64,000 nt of DNA from Acidobacteria bacterium SCN 69-37 (GCA_001724025.1 MEDJ01000006.1:62001-126000), one strand, 5' to 3'. Shown: positions 9,355 to 23,075, counted from the first letter of the stretch. A program made the numbers and translations. Notes: generated from the letters alone by a model not told the origin.

Positions 9355-9999
9355 GTGCCTGATGCCAGGGTTCTCGTGGAGCGGTACGTCGAGATCCGCA
9401 GTCTGCTGCTGGCGCTCGATCTTGCCGGCACGGCCGTGTTCGCCATCAGTGGTGCGGCGGCCGGCGTGAAGCATCGACTCGACGTCTTCGGCGTCTGCGT
9501 TCTCGCGTTCGTGGCGGGCAACGCGGGCGGCATGCTCCGCGACGTCCTGATCGGAGCCGTCCCCCCGGCGGCCCTCACCGAGTGGAGATATGTGGCGGTC
9601 GCCCTGCTGGCCGCCGTGGTCACGTTCTTCTGGCATCCCCGGCTGGAACGTCTCCGCACACCCATCCTGCTGTTCGACGCCGCCGGGTTGGCGCTGTTCG
9701 CCGTGTCGGGTACGCAGAAGGCCCTGGCCTTCGGACTGAATCCCTTCATCGCGGCCCTGCTCGGCATGCTGACGGGAATCGGCGGCGGCATGCTTCGCGA
9801 TGTCCTCGTCCGCGAGATTCCGACGGTGTTACGCGAGGATCTGTATGCGATCGCCGCCCTGCTCGGCGCAGCGGTCGTCGTCGGGGGTTACATGATGCAG
9901 TTCTCTCCCGCGGCGACGACGGCCGCCGGTGCAGTGCTCTGCTTCGCGATCCGGCTGGTGGCGATCCGGCGCGGGTGGTCGCTTCCCGTCCCCCGGTGA
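9355..9999 (+). CDS. TRIC-like / UPF0126 membrane protein (YadS/YicG type)
   Basis: 214 residues from a GTG at 9355 with GGAG five bases upstream; an earlier start at 9313 is less likely. Seven hydrophobic spans are arranged as two related halves, each containing the family's glycine motif: FVAGNAGGMLRDVLIG in the first and MLTGIGGGMLRDVLVREIP in the second. These inner-membrane proteins are trimeric-intracellular-cation-channel relatives; some homologues have been linked to glycine uptake. The gene stands alone here. Confidence 0.88.
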   Translation: MPDARVLVERYVEIRSLLLALDLAGTAVFAISGAAAGVKHRLDVFGVCVLAFVAGNAGGMLRDVLIGAVPPAALTEWRYVAVALLAAVVTFFWHPRLERLRTPILLFDAAGLALFAVSGTQKALAFGLNPFIAALLGMLTGIGGGMLRDVLVREIPTVLREDLYAIAALLGAAVVVGGYMMQFSPAATTAAGAVLCFAIRLVAIRRGWSLPVPR

Positions 10000-10136
10000 C
10001 TCTCCCGTCGACGCGTGGTCAGCCGCACGACGACGACCGCCGCTCTTGACGGCGCTGGCACCTGCGGCCGTTCCCAGGCCAGCGGTGCCAGCCGCTCGAG
10101 CAGCACGCCCGAACCTCTCTGGACGGGCGGGGCGTC

Positions 10137-10764
10137 TCAGAGCAGTCGCGTGACCCAGTTCGCACAACGCTCCGCGAACCGCTGGTACCACGACCGCTGA
10201 CGGAACGTGGCGAGCGTCATCTCTTCGGCGTATCGCAGGTCGTCGAGGAACAGGCGCGTCATCTGCTCACCGACGGCGCGATCGAGCACCATGAGCGTGG
10301 CTTCATCGTTGAGAGCCAGCGATCGGTTGTCGAAGTTGATCGACCCGATGGTGGACCATTCGTCGTCGATCACGAACGTCTTAGCGTGCAGATTGGTCGG
10401 CTGCCACTCGTACACCCGCACGCCGGCGGTCAGGAGCCTGTCGTACCAGGCGCGCCCGGCGAGACGCACGATGTTGACATCCGTCCGGGGGCCGGCCGTC
10501 AGGATGCGCACGTCGACGCCGCGCGTCGCCGCCGCGGCGAGGAGGTCGACGAAGTGGCGGTCTGGCACGAAGTACGTATTCGTGACGTACAGCGTCTTCC
10601 GGGCCGCCGCGATGGAGACGGCCAGGAAACGCTCCGCTGCGGTGCTGCCGAGGGTCGGCGCCGTGTACAGCAGACCCGGCGACGGTCGTGGCGTGCTCCG
10701 CGACGGCCAGCGTGGGGCGACCGGCGAACAACACTCCCGTGACTTGCCCCAGCACTTGTCTTGA
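10137..10764 (-). pseudogene. Cardiolipin synthase / phospholipase D C-terminal part, frameshifted and truncated
   Basis: The downstream frame carries the second HKD motif, HAKTFVIDDEWSTIGSINFDNRS, and ends WVTRLL. It reads back in the same frame through YTAPTLGSTAAERFL and LYVTNTYFVPDRHF. Homology then jumps one frame to VLGQVTGVLFAGRP. The jump sits at a run of three C (plus strand 10675-10677), where one extra base breaks the frame. The first half of the enzyme, with the first HKD motif and membrane helices, was not found. It is either a decayed gene or a truncated gene with a sequencing error. Confidence 0.7.
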
Positions 10765-10799
10765 CCGCTATTTCGCTCGGCTGCAGCGACCGCGCAGGG

Positions 10800-10939
10800 G
10801 AGTCATCCAGTCCCGTGGCTTCGACCGAGACGCGCGGACGCAGGTGCACGAGAGCGACGGCTACGCGGCGGCGCTCGAGGTGGCACGGTTCCAGAAGACG
10901 GACGCGATGAAGATCGTCGAGTTGGAGCGCGTCGACTGA
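10800..10939 (+). other. Possible 3' end of a lost rightward gene
   Basis: An open frame ending TGA at 10937-10939 encodes GYAAALEVARFQKTDAMKIVELERVD at its end. It is followed 36 bases later by a terminator-like hairpin reading the same way. Upstream the frame runs into the cardiolipin synthase remnant. I do not recognise the product. The terminator is the main reason to believe a gene ended here. Confidence 0.25.
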
Positions 10940-10975
10940 TACCACGCGGTCATCCGCGACGTCGCTCGTCGCCAG

Positions 10976-11010
10976 ACAGCCCGAATGCGTCACCGCCGCG
11001 TTCGGGCTGT
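10976..11010 (+). terminator. Rho-independent terminator-like hairpin
   Basis: Arms ACAGCCCGAA (10976-10985) and TTCGGGCTGT (11001-11010) are perfect complements around a 15-base loop and are followed by TTGCTGTT. It sits downstream of the frame ending at 10939. Confidence 0.6.
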
Positions 11011-11204
11011 TTGCTGTTCCATCCCGTCGTTGCAGCGCGCATTGCGACCATTTCGTCAACGACGAATGAGCCGCGATGGTCGAACAGACGATCGCGGCGG
11101 CGTTCATCGCTCCTGCTGAAGAACGCGCAGGCTGATGTCCTGCTATCGAGACGACGCGTTTGCGGAGTACGGAGCGGAACGCGCGACCGACGGGATCTCG
11201 TGCT

Positions 11205-11984
11205 TCACCGGTAGACGAGTCCCCCGTCGATCAGCGGGGCCTGGCCTGTCATGTAATCGGAATCGGGCCCCGCGAGGAACGAGACGAACGCAGCGACATC
11301 CTCCGGCGTTTGCGCTCGCCCGAGGGCGATGCCGTCAACGTATTTCTTGTAGGTCTCGCCGACCGGCGCCCCCGTGATCTCGGCGAAGCGCTTGTCGATC
11401 TCCACCCACATGTCGGTGCCGACAATCCCGGGGCAGTAGGCATTGACCGTGATGCCGTCGCTCGCGAATTCCTTCGCGGCGGCCTGCGTGAGTGCGCGGA
11501 CCGCGAACTTCGTCGCGGAGTACACGCCGAGCATGGCGAACCCCTCGTGTCCGGCGATGGACGAGGCGCTGATGATCTTGCCCGGCTGCTTCCGTTCCTT
11601 GAACTTCTTCGCGGCCCCCTGAATGCCCCACAGCACGCCCGTGACGTTGACCTTGATAATCGCGTCGACCTCGGCCGGGGTTACGTCTGCGATCGGCTGG
11701 ACCTGCGCGATGCCCGCGTTGTTCACCATGATGTCGAAGCCGCCGAGCTCCCGCTCCGCGTGTGCGATAGCGGCGTACACGTCCTCGCGACTGGTGACGT
11801 CGGCCTTGAACGACGTCGCGCGCCGTCCGATCGCCTCGACTTCGCGAGCCACGGCGCTGGTGCTCGAGTCGTCGAGATCCACGACGGCGATGTGTGCACC
11901 ATCACGTGCCAACCGCAGCGCAATGGCGCGTCCGATGCCGCGTCCAGCTCCGGTGACCAGAACGACCTTGCCGTCAAGGCTCAT
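11205..11984 (-). CDS. SDR oxidoreductase, acetoin/diacetyl reductase type
   Basis: 259 residues with all classical short-chain dehydrogenase marks: [10 protein letters not shown] cofactor loop near residue 12, NNAG, the catalytic serine in SASSIAG and YSATKFA for the Tyr/Lys pair. The C-terminal half ([49 protein letters not shown]) matches the BudC/ButA group, which reduces diacetyl to acetoin and acetoin to 2,3-butanediol with NADH. Substrate assignment rests on overall similarity. It is divergent from the AhpD-like gene at 12190. Confidence 0.85.
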   Translation of the reverse strand: MSLDGKVVLVTGAGRGIGRAIALRLARDGAHIAVVDLDDSSTSAVAREVEAIGRRATSFKADVTSREDVYAAIAHAERELGGFDIMVNNAGIAQVQPIADVTPAEVDAIIKVNVTGVLWGIQGAAKKFKERKQPGKIISASSIAGHEGFAMLGVYSATKFAVRALTQAAAKEFASDGITVNAYCPGIVGTDMWVEIDKRFAEITGAPVGETYKKYVDGIALGRAQTPEDVAAFVSFLAGPDSDYMTGQAPLIDGGLVYR

Positions 11985-12189
11985 GGGATGTTCCTCGCTT
12001 TTTGTCCTTGCGGAACGGATTCTACCTCGGCTCCCGGCTGATCGCAGCCCGACCAGCGATCAGACACGTGGTCGCCGCGTCGGGGCGCTCGTGACTGTAG
12101 GATTGAGATGATACAGCGTGTGTGCTTGGGCGTCTCTGCGACTCGCCCGAATCCCCGTGGCATCGCAGGACGCGGAAGGGAACCAGATC

Positions 12190-12525
12190 ATGCTCGACTG
12201 GGATGGCTATCGAGAAGAACTGCTTCAACGGATCGGGGAACTTGGGAAGCTGACGCCCTCGACTGTGCGTGGATATCGTGAACTGAGCGATGCCGGCAAC
12301 CAGACCGCGCACCTCGACGCCAAGACGCGGGAGCTGATTGCCCTTGCGGTCGGCGTCACGCGCCAGTGCGACGGCTGCATCACGACACACGTCCACGCGG
12401 CGAAGCAGCGCGGTGCGACGAAAGAGGAGATCGCCGAGGCGCTCGGCGTCGCGATCGCCGTGAATGCCGGGGCGGCCCTGGTGTTCTCTGCCCGGGTGAT
12501 GGATGCGCTGGCCGATCGGGCCTGA
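12190..12525 (+). CDS. Carboxymuconolactone decarboxylase / AhpD-like protein
   Basis: 111 residues from an ATG behind GGAAGGGAACC. The redox motif C60-D-G-C63 followed by histidines 67 and 69 (TTHVHAAKQRGATKEE) marks the AhpD-like alkylhydroperoxidase branch, which supports peroxide reduction. The helical ending (EALGVAIAVNAGAALVFS) also fits. It stands alone, next to the SDR gene on the other strand. Confidence 0.88.
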   Translation: MLDWDGYREELLQRIGELGKLTPSTVRGYRELSDAGNQTAHLDAKTRELIALAVGVTRQCDGCITTHVHAAKQRGATKEEIAEALGVAIAVNAGAALVFSARVMDALADRA

Positions 12526-13008
12526 CCCGCTGTCGAGCGCATGAGGGCGTTGTCCCGTTCGTCCCTGAAGGCGTGGCGCTCAGCGGAAAACACGTCGACC
12601 GAACCGCTGTAAGCGCTTCTCCTTTCGAGTATCTCGGCCGTTTGAGGAATCGGCAGAAGGATGGTGGCCCAGATTTTCCCCAGATGGAACCCACTGACCA
12701 GCTGGATGCGCCAAATCGAAGACTTCCAGAAAGCCGCGTAAGGCGGTTTGCTAAACGCCGATCGGCCTGTCGGCCACTTTCGTCTTTCCGAGCAAGTCCT
12801 CGCGCTTCAACAACTTCCTCGATCGCCCGACTTGGCTGCTGTTGGCTCTTGAGGCCTGATTTTGGGAGCTCGCAGGGACAATTTCAGGGACAGTTCAACC
12901 GTTCAACTGGATTGAACTTGTCGCGACAACGTCGAGGTGGGCCACCGCGTGGGCGCTGGTCGGGCAATCAGAAAAAGTTCGTCTCGAACTCGTGGGCCGG
13001 CCCTGATG
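12526..13008. other. Intergenic boundary region left of the metal island
   Basis: About 480 bases without a believable gene between convergent genes. It contains a GGCGGTTT/AAACGCC dyad near 12742-12758, the left copy of the 20-base inverted repeat (12873-12892), and a GTTCAA/TTGAAC dyad just to its right. Confidence 0.5.
12873..12892 (-). repeat. Left copy of a 20-base inverted repeat flanking the metal island
   Basis: Read on the minus strand this is TGTCCCTGAAATTGTCCCTG, itself two TGTCCCTG units around AAAT. The identical sequence occurs on the plus strand at 25895-25914. The two copies face each other across the complete metal-resistance gene set. Confidence 0.8.
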
Positions 13009-13344
13009 TCAGCGCTTGTCCTTCGCTTTGGTGAGTTTGAACTCCCTCGCCAGGTAGGTCGTTTCCCCAGTGGCTCCCTCCTCGTAGTCGACGAGGACTT
13101 CCACACGCGCGCCGACATGGCCCTGGGAGATGTCAACGCGTTCCTTCCCCAGCCGGTACTTGGTGTCACTGTTGACGAGCACTCGAACAGTTCGCGTCGA
13201 CATCGACGCGAGATCGCGCACTTCGATCCTCACGTCGTCCTTCGATACGCTCACGAGCGTGCCGGTCAGGAGCGTCGACCCATGACCGGGATGCGCTGAG
13301 CCGAGGGCGACGACCGACATCACTGCCGCCAGAACGCTGATCAT
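13009..13344 (-). CDS. Small secreted protein, DUF5666-like, metal-island member
   Basis: 111 residues with a signal peptide ending near SAHPGHG. The mature part is a single small beta domain (LLTGTLVSVSKDDVRIEV, VLVNSDTKYRLGKE) resembling DUF5666-type folds, with a lysine-rich end. It is related to the next protein upstream, which shares the layout of signal, then HG or HD, then G-T-V/L-V. It is probably periplasmic. The role in metal handling is inferred from position only. Confidence 0.6.
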   Translation of the reverse strand: MISVLAAVMSVVALGSAHPGHGSTLLTGTLVSVSKDDVRIEVRDLASMSTRTVRVLVNSDTKYRLGKERVDISQGHVGARVEVLVDYEEGATGETTYLAREFKLTKAKDKR

Positions 13345-13352
13345 GGGCTCGC

Positions 13353-13670
13353 CTACTTTGCTGTCGGGGCGGGAACGATCCTGACCTCGAGGACGACGAG
13401 ATCCTCGAGACTGTCGCCGAGGGCATCAACCACGACGTATGCGCCCGTTTTCATCTCCGTGCGGGCGACTTTCTTCTTGTCCCGCGTCACGATGGTATTG
13501 GCGTCGGTCTTCATCGTGAAGACCTTGCCGTCCTTGCTCTGCTTGACGGTGAGTGTCGCCGCTGAAATCTTCGTGACCGTGCCGATGATTCGATATTCGT
13601 CGTGCGCCGATAGACCGACGACACTCGCCATGATGATCGCCGACAGCGCGGCGATGATGGTGACCTTCAT
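13353..13670 (-). CDS. Small secreted protein, DUF5666-like paralog
   Basis: 105 residues from an ATG at 13670 with GGGAG eight bases upstream. The signal peptide (TIIAALSAIIMASVVGLSA) precedes HDEYRIIGTVTKISAATLTVKQSKDG and ANTIVTRDKKKV, a one-domain beta protein. It lies nine bases upstream of its apparent paralog, in the leftward arm of the metal island. Function is unknown. Such proteins recur beside Czc-type efflux operons. Confidence 0.6.
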   Translation of the reverse strand: MKVTIIAALSAIIMASVVGLSAHDEYRIIGTVTKISAATLTVKQSKDGKVFTMKTDANTIVTRDKKKVARTEMKTGAYVVVDALGDSLEDLVVLEVRIVPAPTAK

Positions 13671-13697
13671 ACGCAATTCTCCCTTATGCCGTCAATA

Positions 13698-14366
13698 TCA
13701 CGGCGCTGATACTGTTCCCGTCCGGACCACATTCGGGGCATGCAGCGTGTGCGGATGCCGCGTCCGATCCGATCGAATTTCAATGGCGCCAGAGTAGAAA
13801 CCTGCGGTCGTCAAACGAATCTTGATCGTGTCGCCGCCAGGGTTTTCCCAGAACCAGCCGTGGATGCCAGTGAAAGGCGCCGTGTAGCTACCTGCCGCCT
13901 CCTGACGATCCTTCTTGTCGAAGCTTTCGGCTTCGGGCTCGCCGCCGCCCACGGCCGGGTGCTCGCCATGCATATCGTGGTGGACACCCGCGGACGCCGT
14001 CCACGAATACACCATCGTCGCCCCCTTCTCCATCGAGTACTTGTACTCGAGGTAGTCGTATGGGCCCAGCGCCACCTCGAAGGTGTCGAGCTTGAATTCG
14101 TGTGGGTATTCACCAATCGGACCGTTCGCCGTAGGCGCAAGCGGCGCGCCTTCGGACTTCGGCATCTCGATGATGGTCACCGGCGGGTTTGCGATGGCTG
14201 TCAACCCGAGACGCTCCCCGGCACCGAGCGGATCGATGCCGTACTCGGCCGGCAGAATGATCGTCATCAAGATAAGACCGGCCGCGGCCAACACGATCGC
14301 CGTCGTCTTCGCCAGCGTCGCCAATGACGGCGCGGGCGCAGTTTGTGGTTCCGCTTTTGTCGTCAT
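13698..14366 (-). CDS. Transmembrane anchor protein of Czc-type islands
   Basis: 222 residues from an ATG at 14366 with GGGGAG upstream. A single membrane segment (residues about 20-40, ending ILPAEYGIDPLG) anchors a periplasmic beta domain with HGEHPAVGGG and FTGIHGWFWENPGGDTIKI. The pattern VLPAEYGIDP followed by HGWFW is characteristic of the transmembrane anchor proteins found with HupE/UreJ proteins in Czc clusters. It is translationally coupled (ATGA) to the HupE/UreJ gene, which suggests a complex. Confidence 0.78.
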   Translation of the reverse strand: MTTKAEPQTAPAPSLATLAKTTAIVLAAAGLILMTIILPAEYGIDPLGAGERLGLTAIANPPVTIIEMPKSEGAPLAPTANGPIGEYPHEFKLDTFEVALGPYDYLEYKYSMEKGATMVYSWTASAGVHHDMHGEHPAVGGGEPEAESFDKKDRQEAAGSYTAPFTGIHGWFWENPGGDTIKIRLTTAGFYSGAIEIRSDRTRHPHTLHAPNVVRTGTVSAP

Positions 14367-15097
14367 CGACTCCCCGAGAAGTAACCGGCCATTTGGTACC
14401 CCGCCAACACGAAGCCTGCAGTCATGAGCGTGGCATTGGTAGCGTATGCGTGACGTAGGTAGCCCGGCCGTGTGCGCCAATAGGCAAGCGCCAGTAAGAC
14501 GCCCGCCAGCGCGGTGAACTGGCCGATCTCCACCCCGACGTTGAAGCTCACGATGTTCGTCACTAACCCGTTCCGGGAGAGGTTGAAATCCTGCAGCTTC
14601 GTCGCGAGGCCAAATCCGTGAACGAAACCAAAGCACAGGACGGCGGCACGCGTGCTTGGTTGAACACCGAGCGCTTTGAAGCCACCCATGTTCTCGAAAC
14701 CCTTGTAGACGATAGACAACCCGATGATGGCATCGACGATGTACGCGTTCGCATGGATCCCGCCGAGCGCGCCGGCGAGGAGTGTGACGCTGTGGCCAAT
14801 CGTGAACAGGCTGACGTACAGAAGGATGTCCTTCAATCGGTAGAGGAAGAAAATCACCCCGACGAGGAACAGCAGATGGTCGTATCCGGTGACCATGTGC
14901 TTGGCGCCGAGATACATCAGCGGAATGATCGCTGGCCCATTCAACGACAACAGGAACAACGCATCCTTGCTCGAGACGCCATGGGCGCTGACGTCAGGTG
15001 CGATGGCGAGCGACGTGAACAGGGCCACGGCGACGGCACCAATGAGGTGCCGCCGCTCGCACAGCCACTGCTGAAGACGGATTATCCGCGTTGCCAT
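14363..15097 (-). CDS. HupE/UreJ-family membrane protein
   Basis: 244 residues with about seven membrane spans. The conserved HupE/UreJ motif is present as GAKHMVTGYDHLLFLVG and later FTIGHSVTLL and GFVHGFGLA, whose histidines and aspartate are proposed metal ligands. Family members import or handle nickel or cobalt. Here the partner genes argue for a role with RND metal efflux. The start overlaps the upstream stop by one base (TGATG) and the stop overlaps the next start. Confidence 0.85.
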   Translation of the reverse strand: MATRIIRLQQWLCERRHLIGAVAVALFTSLAIAPDVSAHGVSSKDALFLLSLNGPAIIPLMYLGAKHMVTGYDHLLFLVGVIFFLYRLKDILLYVSLFTIGHSVTLLAGALGGIHANAYIVDAIIGLSIVYKGFENMGGFKALGVQPSTRAAVLCFGFVHGFGLATKLQDFNLSRNGLVTNIVSFNVGVEIGQFTALAGVLLALAYWRTRPGYLRHAYATNATLMTAGFVLAGYQMAGYFSGSR

Positions 15098-15561
15098 CAC
15101 TGTTGCGGGCGAGGCGCAAGCTTGGTCAGCGCGGTCGAGCGAATGCCATTCGGCCCTTTGGTAAAGTCCTCGACCTTACCGTCAGCCAGGCGTTGCCGCA
15201 ACCCCCACACCAGTTCCGTTTTGTCGCGCGGATTGCGGGCCACGAATGAAAACTCCGCGAACTCGCCCGGCGGAATGTTCATCGTCCAGACGATGCCGGT
15301 AATGCGCTTCGAGGCGTCGCGTTTCAATTCGTACTTCCAGCCGTTCGGCACCGACACGACTTCAACGACAACGCCTTCGGGGATGTCCACCTCGGCACCG
15401 ATTGTCGCTACCTGGCTTTCGGTCGGCACGCGCACGGTGTATTTCTCCGTCGCGCCCTGCATCGACTGGTTTGGGGCGATCGAGACGTGAGCGTGGGCAA
15501 TCGATTCGAATCCACTCAACAGCAAAATCATGAGACACGTTCTGACGAGGGCTGCTTTCAT
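15097..15561 (-). CDS. YcnI-like DUF1775 periplasmic protein
   Basis: 154 residues from an ATG behind GGAGAGCGAC. Cleavage of the signal peptide after AHA would leave an N-terminal histidine (HVSIAPNQS), as in YcnI proteins, whose N-terminal His binds copper. VVSVPNGWKYELKRD and PGEFAEFSFVARNP match DUF1775. It is first of the main leftward arm and coupled to the HupE/UreJ gene. Metal specificity is unproven. Confidence 0.82.
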   Translation of the reverse strand: MKAALVRTCLMILLLSGFESIAHAHVSIAPNQSMQGATEKYTVRVPTESQVATIGAEVDIPEGVVVEVVSVPNGWKYELKRDASKRITGIVWTMNIPPGEFAEFSFVARNPRDKTELVWGLRQRLADGKVEDFTKGPNGIRSTALTKLAPRPQQ

Positions 15562-15685
15562 GTCGCTCTCCTGAGACGGCGAACCTGTTGGCCGGGACCA
15601 ACGTCCCGAGGAGCGAACGCGCCGCACGTACGCTCCAACTATCGGAAAGCGGATTTCAAGGACGGCCGGACACACCAGCCGAATT

Positions 15686-16084
15686 TCAGGTAGTCGCGAG
15701 AGAAGGTGGGGCGCGGGGAGGGAGAGAAACGAGATGGGGCGGACCGTGCTGGCGCGGATCGACAGGCATCCGCGAGATGCGGCTCGCCGAATCGCCTGAC
15801 AATTCGTACGCCGCACCGATCTCGAGGGCCGGTGCAAACGCAACCCCGAGCCGACACGCCTTCGTCACCGTCGCGAGGAAGACCGCGTGCGCTCCCGGAT
15901 CGCAGGAGGCCACGTGCGCGCCCGCGCCGTGCGTTGGAGCGCGCCGCGTGTGCTCGTGAGACGCCGGGCCGTGATCGTGCTCAGCATGCCCGTGACCTGC
16001 ATACGCATGCACGTGGATCGACGGGCGCGCCACAGTCGATGAGGCGATCGCCACGGTCACCAACAGGTAGAACACCCTGCGCAC
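15686..16084 (-). CDS. Secreted histidine-rich protein
   Basis: 132 residues from a GTG at 16084. The signal peptide (VFYLLVTVAIASSTVARP) is followed by a His-rich stretch (HVHAYAGHGHAEHDHGPASHEH) likely to bind metal ions. The rest is low in recognisable features. It lies at the head of the leftward arm, facing the promoter region at 16.1 kb. It could be a periplasmic metal buffer. No family assignment is possible by eye. Confidence 0.6.
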   Translation of the reverse strand: MRRVFYLLVTVAIASSTVARPSIHVHAYAGHGHAEHDHGPASHEHTRRAPTHGAGAHVASCDPGAHAVFLATVTKACRLGVAFAPALEIGAAYELSGDSASRISRMPVDPRQHGPPHLVSLPPRAPPSLATT

Positions 16085-16149
16085 GCGGCAAGCTTATCTC
16101 AACACCGCTGCGGTACGAGACGGTATTTGGGCCGGTGACCGCACGTTGC

Positions 16150-16180
16150 TTGACACCACGCCGGAGGTCGCTCGTATACT
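16150..16180 (+). promoter_or_regulatory. Promoter with 19-bp spacer driving the efflux operon
   Basis: TTGACA at 16150-16155 and TATACT at 16175-16180 are separated by 19 bases. Such strong boxes with overlong spacing are the hallmark of MerR-family controlled metal promoters. No merR-like gene is in this window, so the regulator would be encoded elsewhere or be of another type. Confidence 0.6.
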
Positions 16181-16187
16181 GACAGTC

Positions 16188-16559
16188 TTGGTCCAGAGTC
16201 GCCTTCTACGAATCGGCGTCACGGTTGTCGCGGTGTGTGCCGTGCTGGGACTCGGTGTGCTCCCGGCTGCGCACGCCCACACGTTGAGCTCGGGGAAGAC
16301 CCTCGTCCATAGCCACCTGATTAGCGATCCGATCGAACACGCCGGGACGCTCGACCACGGGGACCATCACGGCGTCGCGACGTTTGTGCCGTCGTTCACG
16401 ATCGAGCGAACGCTGGAGATCGGCGTTCCTGTGGTGGTCGGTGTAGTGGTCCTCACGCTGCCTGAAACGAGGCCGCTCAGCCACGTCGATGCGCTCGACG
16501 CTCCAGTGATTCACGGCCCGCCCCTACGGGTCCAGTCCCTCCGCGCACCGCCCGCCTAA
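16188..16559 (+). CDS. Small membrane protein with histidine-rich loop
   Basis: The frame gives about 123 residues from a TTG at 16188, the first start after the predicted transcription start; translation may be leaderless. A membrane or signal segment (VTVVAVCAVLGLGVLPAAHAH) precedes HSHLISDPIEHAGTLDHGDHHG and a second hydrophobic span (IGVPVVVGVVVLTLP). The histidines suggest metal binding outside the membrane. It is first gene of the rightward operon. The exact start is uncertain. Confidence 0.5.
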   Translation: MVQSRLLRIGVTVVAVCAVLGLGVLPAAHAHTLSSGKTLVHSHLISDPIEHAGTLDHGDHHGVATFVPSFTIERTLEIGVPVVVGVVVLTLPETRPLSHVDALDAPVIHGPPLRVQSLRAPPA

Positions 16560-16635
16560 GCCTCCCTGCAGTACCTCGCTGCGGCTTTCCGCAGCTTCGT
16601 TCCGGAAAATTCGTTCGATCTCGTTGTGAGGTGCC

Positions 16636-18060
16636 ATGCCTGTTGGCTTTGGCGCGGGCCGCCGTGCGGTGTCTCGCGCTCTCTTCGCTGTTGCACTCGC
16701 CGGCGCCATGCTCTTGGTACCGGCGCGTCATGCTCGCGGTCAGGAACCAGTCCCTAAGCGGCCGCTCGGGCAAGACATACCGGTCTATGTTCCGGCTGTT
16801 GACGAGCTTCAGCCCCGTGAGGCGCCGTCGATTCAGAACCCCACTGGAACGGTGTCGCTACGGGACGCGGTGACCCTCGCGCTGCTGCAGAATCCGGCCC
16901 TGGCGGCGTTCGCGTGGGAGACGCGGGCCCGTGAAGCTCGGATCCTGCAGGCGGGGCGCCCGCCAAACCCGGCCGTCAGCGTGCTTCTCGAAGACTTGGG
17001 CGCGAGACAGTTTGCCGGCGGCGGACTGAACGAGCCAATCCAACCGCAGACGACGATCCAACTCAGCCAACTCATCGAGCTGGGGGGGAAACGCGCCGCT
17101 CGCGAGCGCTTGGCGACGCTCAATCGCGATCTTGCGGCGTGGGACTACGAGGCTGCACGCATCGATGTCCTGACTGAGGTCACCCGGGCGTTTACCGATG
17201 TCCTCGCGGCCCAGGAAAGCGTGACGCAGATTGAACGCACCACGCGACTCGTCGAAGACGTGCAGCAAAGTGTCGGTTTGCGGGTGGTGGCCGGCGTCGT
17301 GTCCCCAATCGAGGAGACACGAGCTGGCGTCGCGGCGGCGTCCGTTCGCGTGGAGCTCGCCCGCGCGCGTCGTGTCCTCGAGGCAAGCCGAGCGCGCCTC
17401 GCGCTCCTGTGGGGCGGCTCGACGCCGGCGTTCACGGCGGTCGAAGGGAATCTGCAACGTGATCCCGCACCGCTTCTGCCCTTCAGCGCGCTGACGGCCA
17501 AAATCGAACAGAACCCCGAACTGGCCCGGTGGGCAGCCGAAATCGTCCAACGCGAAGCCGCCGTCGCGGTCGAGCGCTCGAAGGCCGTGCCGGACGTGTC
17601 CCTCATCGCCGGATACCGCCGATTCACCGAGGTGGACGCCAACGCGTTCGTCGTCGGGGCGTCCATCTCCTTGCCGTTCTTCGATCGAAATCGCGGCGGC
17701 GTTCAGGAAGCGCAGAGCCGCATGGCCAAGGCATTTGAGGAACGCCGCGCCGCTGAGTCGCGGGTGACCGCGGCACTCGCCGATGCGTACGCGGCCCTGG
17801 CGAGTGCGTACGACGAGGTCACCACGCTGCGGTCCGCGGTCCTACCGGGCTCCCAACAGGCGTTCGAAGCCGTCAGCGAGGGTTACCGCCTTGGACGGTT
17901 CGGCTACCTGGATGTGTTGGAGTCGCAGCGAACCTTGATCGGCGCAGGCAGTCAGTACTTGCGGGCGCTCTCTGACTATCACAAGGCCGTCGCGAATGTG
18001 GAACGCCTGATCGGCGCTCCCCTGCTTGACGGTGCATCTCCGACGACCGGAAGAGAGTAG
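16636..18060 (+). CDS. czcC: Outer-membrane efflux protein, CzcC/TolC family
   Basis: 474 residues with a signal peptide, then two OEP repeats: VSLRDAVTLALLQNPALAAFAWE early and SRVTAALADAYAALASAYDEVTTL late. LSQLIELGGKR and ISLPFFDRNRG are typical for CzcC-like channels. It forms the outer-membrane tube of a tripartite heavy-metal (Co/Zn/Cd type) pump with the two following genes. The stop is six bases from the next start. Metal specificity cannot be read from this component. Confidence 0.9.
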   Translation: MPVGFGAGRRAVSRALFAVALAGAMLLVPARHARGQEPVPKRPLGQDIPVYVPAVDELQPREAPSIQNPTGTVSLRDAVTLALLQNPALAAFAWETRAREARILQAGRPPNPAVSVLLEDLGARQFAGGGLNEPIQPQTTIQLSQLIELGGKRAARERLATLNRDLAAWDYEAARIDVLTEVTRAFTDVLAAQESVTQIERTTRLVEDVQQSVGLRVVAGVVSPIEETRAGVAAASVRVELARARRVLEASRARLALLWGGSTPAFTAVEGNLQRDPAPLLPFSALTAKIEQNPELARWAAEIVQREAAVAVERSKAVPDVSLIAGYRRFTEVDANAFVVGASISLPFFDRNRGGVQEAQSRMAKAFEERRAAESRVTAALADAYAALASAYDEVTTLRSAVLPGSQQAFEAVSEGYRLGRFGYLDVLESQRTLIGAGSQYLRALSDYHKAVANVERLIGAPLLDGASPTTGRE

Positions 18061-18065
18061 ACATC

Positions 18066-22745
<4,680 letters not shown>

Positions 22746-22746
<1 letters not shown>

Positions 22747-23075
22747 TGAGAGAAATCAAAGCCATCATTCGTCCAGAGCGCCTGTCAACGGTGCTGCAGG
22801 CCCTCCACGAAATGCCGAGGCTCCCCGGCGTGACGGTCTCGTACGTCCGTGGCTTCGGCCGGCAGGTTCCTCCCCAGGACGGCGGCGAGGCCTTCGCCGC
22901 CGTCGACATGGCCAAACTCGAAATCGTCGTGCCAACGGAGCTTGCGATGGAGGTGGTCAGCACGATTGAACGCACGGCGCATACCGGGCATGTCGGCGAC
23001 GGCAAGATCTTCATGCTGCCGGTTGAGCATGCCGTGAAGGTGAGGTCGGGCGAGCGCGACGCGAACGCTCTATGA
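22746..23075 (+). CDS. P-II-like signalling protein of metal-efflux operons
   Basis: 109 residues with the P-II ferredoxin-like fold: MREIKAIIRPERLSTVLQAL, GVTVSYVRGFGRQ, AKLEIVVPTELAMEVVSTIERTAHTG and GDGKIFMLPVEHAVKVRSGE. The T-loop differs from GlnB/GlnK, lacking the uridylylated tyrosine region, so a nitrogen role is unlikely. Position between CzcA and a P-type ATPase, with overlaps on both sides, points to regulation or metal sensing of the pumps, as known for other P-II proteins in Czc operons. Confidence 0.88.

Noticed and set aside
12720-12790. GGCGGTTT/AAACGCC dyad as an integron attC-like site
   Set aside because: It lacks the paired R and L boxes of attC and there is no integron integrase nearby.
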